Positions 1-13,710 of a stretch of DNA of 64,000 nucleotides are shown piece after piece. The position numbers were made by a program, and so were the translations under genes. Each line of letters opens with the position of its first letter. Within the stretch, counting starts at the first letter, position 1. The stretch spans positions 62,001-126,000 of the forward strand of contig JACKEO010000003.1 of the NCBI GenBank assembly GCA_020632955.1, given 5' to 3'. Below the pieces are notes generated by a model. The model made no database searches and was not told where the DNA came from. It saw only the letters and a program-made list of their open reading frames with translations. The DNA is from Alphaproteobacteria bacterium. GTDB taxonomy: Bacteria; Myxococcota_A; UBA796; GCA-2862545.

Positions 1-1296
1 GAGGGCGTGCCCGGCCCGGTCTTCGTCGAGGTGCCGGTCGACCTGCTCTACAGCGAGGACCAGGTCCGCGACATGGTGGCCAACGAGCTGGTGGGCGGCG
101 ACAGCATGCTGGGCAAGGCCCTGCAGGCCTACGCGGCGCAGCACCTCTTCCGGGTCTTCTTCGGCAAGGACGCCTTCCGCGCCGGGCCGCGGGTGGCCGT
201 CGATCCCATGGACCCCGCCAAGGGCCAGGTCGCGAAGGCGGCCGAGCTGGTGCGCAAGGCCGAGCGGCCCGTGCTGGTGGTGGGGGCGCAGACCGTGGTG
301 CGGGCCGAGGAGGCCGTGGCCGTGGCCGACGCCATCCGCGCGCTGGGCATCCCGGTCTTCCTGGGCGGTGGGGCCCGCGGGCTGCTGGGCCGCAAGGACC
401 CGCGGCAGTTCCGCCACAAGCGCGGCAAGGCGCTCGCGAAGGCCGATCTCGTCATCGTCTGCGGCTTCCCCTTCGACTTCCGCATGGGCTACGGCTGGAA
501 GATCAACCCCGACGCCCACATCGTCCAGGTGAACCGCGACCGCGGCGTGCTCTGGAAGAACCGCATCCCCTCGCTGGCGGTGCACGCCGACGCCGGTCGC
601 TTCCTGCAGGCGCTCACCCGCGAGCTCGGTCCCGTGCGCGAGGGCACCTGGGCGCCCTGGTTCCAGCGCCTCCAGGAGTCCGAGGACGCCCGCGACGCCG
701 AGATCGTGTCGTTGTCGGAGGCCGGCTCCACCTACCTCAACCCGTTGGAGCTCTGCCGGCGCATCGAGGAGGTGATGGACGACGACGCGGTGATGGTGGT
801 CGACGGCGGCGACTTCGTGGCCACGGCCGCCTACATCACGCGGCCGCGCGGCCCGCTCGCCTGGCTCGATCCGGGCGTGTACGGCACCCTCGGGGTGGGC
901 GGCGGCTTCGCGGTGGGCGCGGCGGCGGCGGCACCCGGCCGCGAGATCTGGGTCTTCTACGGCGACGGCGCCAGCGCCTACAGCCTCGCCGAGCTCGACA
1001 CGCTGGCCCGCCACGGCATGGCGGTGATCGCGGTCATCGGCAACGACGCCTGCTGGGCCCAGATCGCCCGCGACCAGGTGGTGCTGCTCGGCGACGACGT
1101 GGGCACCGGCCTGGAGCGCACCGACTACCACACCGTGGCGAAGGGCTACGGCGCCCAGGGCCTGCTGCTCAAGCGGCGCCAGGACATCAAGGGCGTGCTC
1201 GACCAGGCCAAGGCCCTGGCCCGCGAGGGCAAGCCGGTCCTGATCAACGCCTGGATCGATCGCAGCGAGTTCCGCAAGGGCTCCATCTCGATCTGA
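1..1296 (+). CDS. ThDP-dependent 2-hydroxyacyl-CoA lyase / acetolactate synthase-like protein (5' end outside window)
   Basis: Partial gene: the reading frame is open to base 1, so the first GTG (base 7) is internal. About 431 C-terminal residues are visible. They cover the end of the pyrimidine-binding domain (GPVFVEVPVDLLY), the central Rossmann-like domain and the ThDP pyrophosphate-binding domain. The cofactor motif GDG is at 961-969 and its paired GND at 1039-1047. The C-terminal half resembles the animal ILVBL/HACL2 subgroup closely, including GNDACWAQI, TDYH and an ending FRKGSIS, more than biosynthetic acetolactate synthase. The expected role is cytoplasmic cleavage of 2-hydroxyacyl-CoA, or a related ThDP carboligation. 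It stands alone, with no ilvN-like regulatory subunit beside it. The exact substrate cannot be read from the sequence. Confidence 0.8.
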   Translation, partial: EGVPGPVFVEVPVDLLYSEDQVRDMVANELVGGDSMLGKALQAYAAQHLFRVFFGKDAFRAGPRVAVDPMDPAKGQVAKAAELVRKAERPVLVVGAQTVVRAEEAVAVADAIRALGIPVFLGGGARGLLGRKDPRQFRHKRGKALAKADLVIVCGFPFDFRMGYGWKINPDAHIVQVNRDRGVLWKNRIPSLAVHADAGRFLQALTRELGPVREGTWAPWFQRLQESEDARDAEIVSLSEAGSTYLNPLELCRRIEEVMDDDAVMVVDGGDFVATAAYITRPRGPLAWLDPGVYGTLGVGGGFAVGAAAAAPGREIWVFYGDGASAYSLAELDTLARHGMAVIAVIGNDACWAQIARDQVVLLGDDVGTGLERTDYHTVAKGYGAQGLLLKRRQDIKGVLDQAKALAREGKPVLINAWIDRSEFRKGSISI

Positions 1297-1387
1297 GGTC
1301 GCCGCCGCACACCCCCGAGGCCGCGCCGACGTGATAGGCGCGGCCCCCCCGAGGCCCCGCCCACCCGCGGGGCGGCTGGAGCACCCC

Positions 1388-2818
1388 ATGACCCCCGCCA
1401 CCACCCTCGCCACCTGGAACGACGCGCTCGAGCAGGCCGAGCGCATCGTGCCCATCGTCGGCCAGCTCTACCGCGACTTCGGCGTGATGGTGCTGGTGCA
1501 CGGCACGCGCCTGGTGAACGAGAGCCCCGTCGCCATCGTGCGGGCCCACCGCCGCGGCCACACCGCCTTCGGCCACGACGTGCGCCTCGCCCACACCCGC
1601 GAGGCCCTCGAGACGGTGCTGGCCCTGCAGCTCGCGCCGGTCACCCTCGACGTGGGGCGCCTGCTCACGGCGCGGGCCGCGCAGGCGCCGGAGGCGTCGG
1701 TCGCCAGCTGGATCACCGAGCGCTGCGGCGACCTGCCGCGCCTCGAGGGCGGCCTGCCCCCCGGTCGCGACGTGGTGCTCTACGGCTTCGGTCGCATCGG
1801 CCGCATCCTGGCCCGTCAGCTCGTCGAGCGCGCGGGCGGCGGCGAGAAGTACAACCTGCGCGCCGTGGTCATCCGCGGTCGCGGGCCCGACGACCTCGAG
1901 CGCCGCGCGAACCTGCTGCGGAACGACAGCGTGCACGGCGCCTTCGACGGCACGGTGGTCTCGCTCCCCGACGAGCAGGCCTGGCTGATCAACGGCACGA
2001 AGGTGCAGGTGATCACCGCGGATGCGCCCGACGAGGTGGACTACACGGCCTACGGCATCTCCGACGCCGTGGTCATCGACAACACCGGCAAGTGGCGCGA
2101 TCGCGAGGGCCTGTCGCGCCACCTGAAGGCGCCGGGCGTGAGCCGCGTGATCCTCACGGCCCCCGGCAAGGGCGACGTCCCGAACATCGTGCACGGCATC
2201 AACGACGCCGACCTGTCGGCCGACGAGCGCGTGGTGAGCGCGGCCAGCTGCACCACCAACGCCATCGTGCCGGTGCTCAAGGCCGTGCACGACCGGTACG
2301 GCATCGTGTCGGGCCACATCGAGACGGTGCACGCCTACACGAACGACCAGAACCTGCTCGACAACTACCACAAGGCCAACCGGCGGGGCCGCTCGGCGCC
2401 GCTGAACCTCGTCATCACCGACACCGGCGCGGCCAAGGCCGCGGCGAAGGCGCTGCCCTTCCTCGAGGGCAGGCTCACCGCCAACGCCATCCGCGTGCCC
2501 ACGCCGAACGTCTCGCTGGCCATCCTCCACCTCCGGGTCGACAAGCCCGTCGACCGCGAGGGCCTCAACGCCTTCCTGTACGAGACGGCGGTGGCCTCGC
2601 CGCTGCAGGAGCAGATCGGCTGGACGTCGAACCCCGACACCGTGTCCTCCGACCTCGTGGGCTCGATGCACGCGGGCGTGGTCGACGGCGCCGCCACCAT
2701 CGCGCACGACGACGAGGCCGTCCTCTACGTCTGGTACGACAACGAGCACGGCTACTGCGCGCAGGTGATGCGCCTGCTGGGCCACGTGGCCGGCCGCGTG
2801 CGTCCCGCCTTCCCGTGA
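1388..2818 (+). CDS. gap: Glyceraldehyde-3-phosphate dehydrogenase, long form
   Basis: NAD(P)-dependent oxidation of glyceraldehyde 3-phosphate to 1,3-bisphosphoglycerate, in the cytoplasm. The protein is 476 residues against about 335 for classical GAPDH. The extra length is an N-terminal extension of about 130 residues before the Rossmann motif GFGRIG (133-138). The catalytic cysteine is C288 in ASCTTN. HAYTNDQN and the substrate-binding stretch around NLVITDTGAAKA follow, and the protein ends with the usual WYDNEHGY segment. Long GAPDHs of this kind occur in several Proteobacteria. The ATG at 1388 is chosen because GGAG lies 7 bases upstream; an in-frame GTG at 1331 lacks such a site. The stop overlaps the GTG of the next lipoprotein gene (GTGA), so the two are probably co-transcribed. 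Confidence 0.92.
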   Translation: MTPATTLATWNDALEQAERIVPIVGQLYRDFGVMVLVHGTRLVNESPVAIVRAHRRGHTAFGHDVRLAHTREALETVLALQLAPVTLDVGRLLTARAAQAPEASVASWITERCGDLPRLEGGLPPGRDVVLYGFGRIGRILARQLVERAGGGEKYNLRAVVIRGRGPDDLERRANLLRNDSVHGAFDGTVVSLPDEQAWLINGTKVQVITADAPDEVDYTAYGISDAVVIDNTGKWRDREGLSRHLKAPGVSRVILTAPGKGDVPNIVHGINDADLSADERVVSAASCTTNAIVPVLKAVHDRYGIVSGHIETVHAYTNDQNLLDNYHKANRRGRSAPLNLVITDTGAAKAAAKALPFLEGRLTANAIRVPTPNVSLAILHLRVDKPVDREGLNAFLYETAVASPLQEQIGWTSNPDTVSSDLVGSMHAGVVDGAATIAHDDEAVLYVWYDNEHGYCAQVMRLLGHVAGRVRPAFP

Positions 2819-3255
2819 GACGCCCCGGTCCACGGCGGGTCGGGCTGCTGGTGCTCGTCGCGGCCTGCGACCCCACCGTGGACTGGACGGTGGACGCCAC
2901 GGCGCTGGCCGCCTCCCATCCCGACGCCCCGCTCGCCGCGATCCTCGTGCGGCAGGGCGAGGTGGTGGCGGAGGTGCGCATCGAGCGGGCGGCCGACGAG
3001 CCGGTGGTGACCAAGGCCGGCGTGGTGGAGGTGGGCCTCACCCACGGGGTGGCCGGCTGGGCCGATCTCGACGGCGACGGTCGCTGCCACCCGCTGGACG
3101 ACGAGGCCTGGAAGTTCGCCCACGAACCGCGCTTCGGGGTGCCCTTCGTCTGGACCGTGCAGCTCGAGGTCCTCGACAGCGTGGACGGCTGCCTCGCCTT
3201 CCCGTCGGCCACCGACACCGACACCGACGCGCCCGACACGGGTGCCGTGCCCTGA
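2815..3255 (+). CDS. Small lipoprotein with Asp/Thr-rich tail
   Basis: Protein of 146 residues beginning VRRPGPRRVGLLVLVAAC: a short basic n-region, a hydrophobic core and a lipobox, so it is predicted to be lipidated and envelope-anchored. The middle contains DLDGDGRCHPLDDEAW, a pattern seen in uncharacterised myxobacterial lipoproteins. The C-terminus carries a TDTDTDAPDTG run. The GTG start overlaps the gap stop codon, which decides the start and suggests translational coupling. No catalytic motif is visible and the function is unknown. Confidence 0.75.
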   Translation: MRRPGPRRVGLLVLVAACDPTVDWTVDATALAASHPDAPLAAILVRQGEVVAEVRIERAADEPVVTKAGVVEVGLTHGVAGWADLDGDGRCHPLDDEAWKFAHEPRFGVPFVWTVQLEVLDSVDGCLAFPSATDTDTDAPDTGAVP

Positions 3256-3283
3256 TCGCGCGGGGGACGGATAGGGGGCGTGC

Positions 3284-3808
3284 ATGGCCTCCACCCTGTC
3301 GCTCGAGCCGCTCCGCCCCGAGGACGCCCCCGCGGTGCAGCGCTGGCTCCACGCCCACCTGCGCACCCACGTGCGCGCCTGGGCCGACGTGCGGGGCCTG
3401 GGCTGGACGCCCCCCGAGGCCGACGGTCACCTGCTGGCCACGGATCTCGTGGGGGAGCACTGGGCCGCGCTCGTGCGCGCCTCGCGTCGTCGCGACCACC
3501 TCGTGCGGGTGGCGCGCCTCGAGGGGCGCCCGGTGGGCCTCGCCTGGGCCGTGGTCCGCCCCGACGACTACCTGAAGGAGTCCACCGGCGTGCTCAACTG
3601 GCTCTTCGTCGACCCCGCGGTGCGGGGCCACGGGCTCGGGCGCTCCCTGGTCGCCGAGGCGAAGCGCTGGATGCGCAGCCGGGGCGCCCGATCGTGGGTG
3701 GTCTCGGTGCTCCAGGGCAACGAGGTGGCCCAGGCGGTGTATGCGGCCTCGGGGGCGCGACCCGCCGATCTGCGCATGATGGGCAGCCTGGAGGACGACG
3801 ATGGGTGA
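3284..3808 (+). CDS. GNAT-family N-acetyltransferase
   Basis: Protein of 174 residues with the GNAT fold. It has the acetyl-CoA pyrophosphate loop in FVDPAVRGHGLGRSLVAEA (R/Q-x-x-G-x-G/A type) and the C-terminal NEVAQAVYAASG segment that usually forms the last strand-helix-strand. It is a soluble cytoplasmic acyltransferase; the acceptor cannot be inferred. The ATG at 3284 follows AGGGGG by about 6 bases. The stop overlaps the start of the SUI1 gene by 8 bases, so the two form one operon. A link to translation, such as ribosomal protein acetylation, would be speculation from position only. Confidence 0.85.
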   Translation: MASTLSLEPLRPEDAPAVQRWLHAHLRTHVRAWADVRGLGWTPPEADGHLLATDLVGEHWAALVRASRRRDHLVRVARLEGRPVGLAWAVVRPDDYLKESTGVLNWLFVDPAVRGHGLGRSLVAEAKRWMRSRGARSWVVSVLQGNEVAQAVYAASGARPADLRMMGSLEDDDG

Positions 3809-4148
3809 CCTGGGTGACCTCCTCCGCGGCAAGGGCCTGGCGGCCTCGGCGACGCCTGCGACCTCGGAGCCCGTCGCTGCGGCGCAGGACGCCGCCGAGC
3901 CCGACTGGGCGCGTCAGGCCAAGGTGGTGCTGCGCGTGGAGCGGAAGGGTCGCGGCGGCAAGACGGCCACGCTCGTCCAGCAGGTGCAGGCCACGCCGGC
4001 CCAGCTCACGCACACGGCGCGGCTGCTCGCGAAGGCCCTGGGTACCCAGGCGCGCGTGGAGGGCGTCGACCTCGTGGTGGGCGGCGATCAGCGCGATCGC
4101 GTGGCGGCCTGGCTCGAGGCCCGGGGCGTGCGGCGCATCGTGCGCTGA
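3801..4148 (+). CDS. yciH: SUI1/eIF1-family translation factor
   Basis: Protein of 115 residues. The N-terminal third is low-complexity, Ala/Thr-rich. From about residue 40 there is a SUI1 domain: VVLRVERKGRGGKTATLV matches the basic RNA-contacting strand and loop (KGRGGK), and GVDLVVGGDQRDRVAAWL matches the usual QGDHRD block. Bacterial members (YciH) share the eIF1 fold and have been linked to start-codon fidelity, but the role in bacteria is not settled. The gene overlaps the upstream acetyltransferase gene by 8 bases. Confidence 0.87.
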   Translation: MGDLGDLLRGKGLAASATPATSEPVAAAQDAAEPDWARQAKVVLRVERKGRGGKTATLVQQVQATPAQLTHTARLLAKALGTQARVEGVDLVVGGDQRDRVAAWLEARGVRRIVR

Positions 4149-4160
4149 TCCGTCGCGGCG

Positions 4161-4451
4161 CTACGCGCGCGCTGCCGCCACGAAGCTCGCGATGCCCTCG
4201 GCCGCGCTGCGCAGGTCGGCGTAGGCGGCGCTCTTGGGGATGTCGCCCACGCACTGCTCCCAGATCTCCGGGAACATCGGGTTGCGGAGGGCGCGCCCGA
4301 GGGGCTGGCGGATCTTGTCCATCGCGTTCGGGCGATCGTCGAAGAGGGCGGCGAGCGCGGCGCGGAGGGGCTCCGTCTGCGCCGCGGGCAGCGGCGTCCC
4401 GTCGAGCGCGCCCACCAGGGCCTGGTAGGAGGCGTTGCGCAGGTCGGACAT
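4161..4451 (-). CDS. Conserved-looking hypothetical protein
   Basis: Soluble protein of 96 residues, probably mostly helical, without signal peptide, membrane segment or cysteine cluster. It contains PLGRALRNPMFPEIWEQC, which looks like a structured core, and ends in an Ala-rich helix. GGAG lies just upstream of the ATG at 4451. It sits 29 bases downstream of the 17beta-HSD10-like gene on the same strand and is probably co-transcribed with it. I do not recognise a family. Confidence 0.6.
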   Translation of the reverse strand: MSDLRNASYQALVGALDGTPLPAAQTEPLRAALAALFDDRPNAMDKIRQPLGRALRNPMFPEIWEQCVGDIPKSAAYADLRSAAEGIASFVAAARA

Positions 4452-4479
4452 GGGCTCTCCGCGGCAGGTGCGGGGCAGC

Positions 4480-5232
<753 letters not shown>

Positions 5233-5329
5233 GGAGCCTCCGGGTCAGGGGGCCCGTACTGACCCGATCGCGTCGGGTCGTCGAGTCCTCGCGACCTCCT
5301 CGGACCTCGCGGTGGTCGCGTCGTCACCG

Positions 5330-5349
5330 ATCGGCAGTTTGTTGCCGAT
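5330..5349. promoter_or_regulatory. Candidate operator: 7-bp perfect inverted repeat
   Basis: ATCGGCA (5330-5336) is repeated inverted as TGCCGAT (5343-5349) with a 6-base centre. It lies in the 168-base gap between the divergent HSD10-like gene and the possible DNA-binding gene at 5401. The half-sites are AT-richer than the surroundings, as expected for a regulator site. No -10/-35 pair could be fixed next to it. The role is inference. Confidence 0.35.
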
Positions 5350-5400
5350 TGCGCTGGACCCCCGGGACGCCAGCGTGTACATCGGGGTCGAGGAGGTCGC

Positions 5401-6150
5401 GTGTCTGCAGGCCCCAGCGAGCCCGACGCCGCATCCGCGGTGGAGCTCCCCGCGCGGCTGGTCTTCTCGCTGCTCAAGGCGGCGGTGCGGATCGCCGCCC
5501 GCGTGGAGCTGCCCCTCACGCGCTTCCAGGATCTGGTGCGGTCGGCCTACTTCCTCGAGTACCGGCGTCGCTTCCCTCGCGATCTGGCCACCGTGGCCGA
5601 CAAGCTCGGCGTGTCGCTCCGCACCGCCGGCACGCTGAACCGCTCGCTCACCGACGACTTCTTCGCGCCCGAGACGCGGGTGGAGCCCGTGCGCCAGGTC
5701 ACGAGCGCGCTCGTGGGCGAGCCGATGGACCTGCCCAACCTGGTGGTCAGCACCGATCTGGACGAGGCCGAGGTGCGTCGTGCGGTGAAGCACCTGGTGG
5801 AGGTGGGCTGGGTGGAGGCGCGCGCCGACGGCACCTACGCCCTGTCGGGCAGCTTCCGCTCCTATGTCGCCGAGGATCTCGCCCGACGCGTCGACGCCGT
5901 GAACCACCAGCTCACGGTCATCGCCGAGAGCGTGTGGACCCGCTTCGTGCACGGTGACGACGGTGCGGCCGCGGCCCGCACCTGGGCCTTCCTGGCCCGT
6001 CCCGAGGACGTGCAGGAGCTCATCGCCCGCACCCTGGCCCACCTGCGCTCCGAGGCGGTCGCCCTCGAGGAGCAGGCCCTGGCCGACGGCAGCGGGCGGC
6101 GCTTCGCCATGACCGTCGCCATCGCCCCGCGAGACGAGGAGGAGACATGA
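5401..6150 (+). CDS. Possible HTH DNA-binding protein (DUF6502-like)
   Basis: Protein of 249 residues. The stretch around residues 25-60 (AVRIAARVELPLTRFQDLVR, then YFLEYRRRF) and the segment TVADKLGVSLRTAGTLNRSL resemble the helix-turn-helix of the DUF6502 group of putative transcriptional regulators. A second winged-helix-like segment is at VSTDLDEAEVRRAVKHLVEV. The C-terminal half is helical and charged. AGGAGG lies 4 bases before the GTG at 5401, a strong ribosome site that decides the start. The stop overlaps the next lipoprotein gene (ATGA). A 7-bp inverted repeat 52 bases upstream could be its own operator. The family call is from memory of the pattern. Confidence 0.6.
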   Translation: MSAGPSEPDAASAVELPARLVFSLLKAAVRIAARVELPLTRFQDLVRSAYFLEYRRRFPRDLATVADKLGVSLRTAGTLNRSLTDDFFAPETRVEPVRQVTSALVGEPMDLPNLVVSTDLDEAEVRRAVKHLVEVGWVEARADGTYALSGSFRSYVAEDLARRVDAVNHQLTVIAESVWTRFVHGDDGAAAARTWAFLARPEDVQELIARTLAHLRSEAVALEEQALADGSGRRFAMTVAIAPRDEEET

Positions 6151-6860
6151 GCCCGAGGCCCAGCCCGTCCGGGGTCATCCTGCTGTGCCTGACGCTGGGC
6201 GCCTGCTCCGTCGACGAGACGGGCTACGGCGATCCGACGCGTGACAACGACGGACTCGGGGCGCCCACCGGCGACGCGGTCGACGACGACGGCAGCGGCG
6301 CGCCCGAGGTGCCGGCGCCCGATCTGGTCTACACGGCCCGCGCGCCGCTCGGCAGCGAGCCGGCGCCCGTCACCGTGCTCGCGCTGCCCCACAGCTTCCC
6401 CGATCTGGTGGATCCGGTGCTCCGGGTGCAGGGGCGCGGCGCCGAGGTGCCGGTCGAGGTGGAGGACGGCGGCTTCTCCGCCGAGGTCGAGGCCGCGCGA
6501 GGCGACGTGGTGCTGCTGTCGGACGAGGCGGGCCTCCAGGGGCGTCTGGAGCTGGTCGACCCGCTCGACTCGGTCCAGGAGTCCGACGACGCGGGCGTGC
6601 CCGGGGGGCCTCCGGCCGACGACGTGGACGCCGGTGCGGGCGGTGGGTTCGACGGCTCCGGCACCGTGCAGGTGGGCGCGGGCAGCCTCGGCGTGGCGCC
6701 GCCCTACCTCGCGTGGGTGGTGGGGGAGCCGCTCGTGGTGAAGGTGGGCCCCGACGACACCGACGTGGTCCTGCCCGCCGACGACGGGGACGAGGTGTGC
6801 GTCGCTCGCCTGGTCTCCGGGCGCGCCACCACCTCGCTCTGCTGGGTCCTCGGCGGCTGA
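6147..6860 (+). CDS. Lipoprotein of unknown function
   Basis: Protein of 237 residues with a lipoprotein signal (hydrophobic VILLCLTLGAC, lipobox LGAC). An acidic, Gly/Asp-rich linker follows, and then a beta-rich domain of unknown kind. A second Asp/Gly-rich stretch is near residues 150-175. GAGGAGGA precedes the ATG, which overlaps the stop of the possible HTH gene by 4 bases, so translation is coupled. No enzymatic motif is visible. Confidence 0.7.
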   Translation: MSPRPSPSGVILLCLTLGACSVDETGYGDPTRDNDGLGAPTGDAVDDDGSGAPEVPAPDLVYTARAPLGSEPAPVTVLALPHSFPDLVDPVLRVQGRGAEVPVEVEDGGFSAEVEAARGDVVLLSDEAGLQGRLELVDPLDSVQESDDAGVPGGPPADDVDAGAGGGFDGSGTVQVGAGSLGVAPPYLAWVVGEPLVVKVGPDDTDVVLPADDGDEVCVARLVSGRATTSLCWVLGG

Positions 6861-6879
6861 TCCGGGGAGGCGCCCGGGA

Positions 6880-7761
6880 TCAGCGCACGAAGGTCTTGTC
6901 GCCCCAGCTCACCTGGCGCACCTCCCAGCGGGAGGTGGCGCGCGCGTCGAGGGAGGCGCCGAGCGACAGCAGGGCGGCGCTGATCACGTCGCCGCGGGGC
7001 ATGTCGCGGAAGGCGGTGTTGTTCACGTTGCGCAGGCAGGCCGCGGGATGGGCCGTGAGCAGGTCGTCGAGGGTCTTGCCCACGGCGCCGTCCTGGGGCG
7101 TGTCGCTCGCGCCCCACAGCAGCACGCCGCTGGTGCCGTTGAGGCGCCCCAGCGCGAACCAGGCCGCCGTGCCGGGCGTGATGGCGTAGGTGAGGAAGCC
7201 GTCGGTGGACGGCGTCTGGGTCATCCGCGCGGCGTCGAGCACGAGCTGGATCACCTGCCCGCCGTTGCAGTCCAGGTCGACGATGAGCCGCACCTCGAAG
7301 GGGAGCGTGTCGGCGGTGGTGCGGCGCGCCTCGAGGGAGATCGTGGCGCGGGCCGAGAGGGGCTCCTTGGTGAAGCCGTGGAAGCCCGCGAGGGCGAGGT
7401 TGCCGTCGCGCGTGGCGGCGTTGAAGCCCCCGGCGGTGGGCGTGTCGGTGGAGGTGACCTCCAGCACGAGGGGCTCGCCGGCCGAGGCCACGCGCGCCTT
7501 GCCGGTGTTGACCGACAGGTCGCAGGCGCTCGCCAGCTTGTCGTCGGTGGGCGGGGCGCACGCCGGGGCCTCGACGTCGGTGTCGGTGTCGGTGTCGGGC
7601 ACGATGCCGAGGTTGTTGCCGCCGTTCGATCCGCCCTCGTCGGTGTCGGAGTCCTCGGCGAAGGTGTCGACCACCTTCGGGGGATCGGTGTCCTCGGTCT
7701 TGGGGCCCGTGCTCGTGCCGCAGGCGGCTGCGAGGGTGAGGATCAACGCGCGACGTGCCAT
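6880..7761 (-). CDS. Putative lipoprotein with DTDTDT linker
   Basis: Protein of 293 residues beginning MARRALILTLAAACG. The signal is lipoprotein-like, although position -3 of the lipobox is Ala instead of the usual Leu, so lipidation is likely but not certain. Acidic linkers (AEDSDTDEGG, PDTDTDTDVE) are followed by a domain with paired cysteines and a beta-sandwich-like pattern, possibly ligand- or surface-binding. GGAGG lies 6 bases before the ATG at 7761, which fixes the start. It is divergent from trmO (72 bases apart) and convergent with the lipoprotein gene ending at 6860. Confidence 0.7.
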   Translation of the reverse strand: MARRALILTLAAACGTSTGPKTEDTDPPKVVDTFAEDSDTDEGGSNGGNNLGIVPDTDTDTDVEAPACAPPTDDKLASACDLSVNTGKARVASAGEPLVLEVTSTDTPTAGGFNAATRDGNLALAGFHGFTKEPLSARATISLEARRTTADTLPFEVRLIVDLDCNGGQVIQLVLDAARMTQTPSTDGFLTYAITPGTAAWFALGRLNGTSGVLLWGASDTPQDGAVGKTLDDLLTAHPAACLRNVNNTAFRDMPRGDVISAALLSLGASLDARATSRWEVRQVSWGDKTFVR

Positions 7762-7833
7762 GTGCGCCTCCGTGGCGGCCATCTTGTTCGGTCGCCGCGT
7801 CACCGTCCAGCCCGACCCGTCCCAGGAGCCCGC

Positions 7834-8415
7834 GTGGACTCGCCGCCCGACAAGCCCTACACCGATGCCTTCCCGCCGCCGGAGCGCGTGGAGCTGGTGC
7901 CGATCGGCGTGGTGCGCTCGCCCTACAAGGAGCGCTACGGCACGCCCCGGCAGGCCACGGTCACCACCGGCGTGCTCGGGGAGACGGCCCAGCAGGCCAC
8001 CATCGAGCTCTTCCGCGATCGCGTGCCCGTCGAGGCTGTGCGGGATCTGGACGGCTTCGGCCACATCTGGGTCATCGCCTTCCTGCACCTCAACCAGCGC
8101 TGGCGTCCCACGGTGGTGCCCACCCGGGGGCCCAAGGTGCGCCGTGGGGTGCTCGCCACGCGCGCGCCGCACCGTCCCAACCAGCTCGGGCTGTCGGCGG
8201 TGCGCCTCGTGGGCGTGGAGGGGCACGTGCTCAAGGTCGAGGGCATCGACCTGCTCGACGGCACGCCCGTGCTCGACATCAAGCCCTACGTGCCCTACGC
8301 CGACGCCTTCCCCGACACGCCGGCCGGCTGGGTGGACGCGCTCGAGGGCGAGCCCGACGGCCCGGACCGGCCCACCCGCCCGCGCGGGCGCCGCGGGGAC
8401 GGGTCGGAGGCGTGA
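7834..8415 (+). CDS. trmO: tRNA (N6-threonylcarbamoyladenosine37-N6)-methyltransferase TrmO
   Basis: Protein of 193 residues of the TsaA/TrmO (YaeB) family, which uses S-adenosylmethionine to methylate t6A37 in tRNA(Thr). Diagnostic blocks are PIGVVRSPYKERYGTPRQ near the N-terminus, FGHIWVIAFLH, the RPNQLGLSAVRLV block (usually RPNPIGLS) and LLDGTPVLDIKPYVPYAD. The C-terminal extra domain of E. coli TrmO is missing, and only a short basic tail follows the TsaA core. AGGAG lies about 5 bases before the GTG at 7834. Confidence 0.88.
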   Translation: MDSPPDKPYTDAFPPPERVELVPIGVVRSPYKERYGTPRQATVTTGVLGETAQQATIELFRDRVPVEAVRDLDGFGHIWVIAFLHLNQRWRPTVVPTRGPKVRRGVLATRAPHRPNQLGLSAVRLVGVEGHVLKVEGIDLLDGTPVLDIKPYVPYADAFPDTPAGWVDALEGEPDGPDRPTRPRGRRGDGSEA

Positions 8416-8561
8416 GGTCGGGGGCTCACGGGTGAGGAGGCTGCCGGCGCCGACCCGTCGAGCGCTGGGTCAGCCAGAGAGGATGGGTGGATGTGGTGGG
8501 CTCGCCGGGTCGGCGACGGCAGCGTCGCGACCACGCCCGCACGGCCCGTGCCAGCCTGCGC

Positions 8562-13607
<5,046 letters not shown>

Positions 13608-13710
13608 CCGAGCTCCGGGAACGGGAGGCGTGCAGCTATCGCAGGGATCGTCCGGGGGCGACCGTCGCGGTGACGGGGCGGGCGGGGTAGTCGGGCCGGC
13701 GGAGGTGCAC

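Noticed and set aside
8502..8516. Hairpin TCGCCG-GGT-CGGCGA between trmO and the PKS gene as a terminator
   Set aside because: The stem is only 6 bp and no T run follows; such hairpins are common by chance at this GC content.
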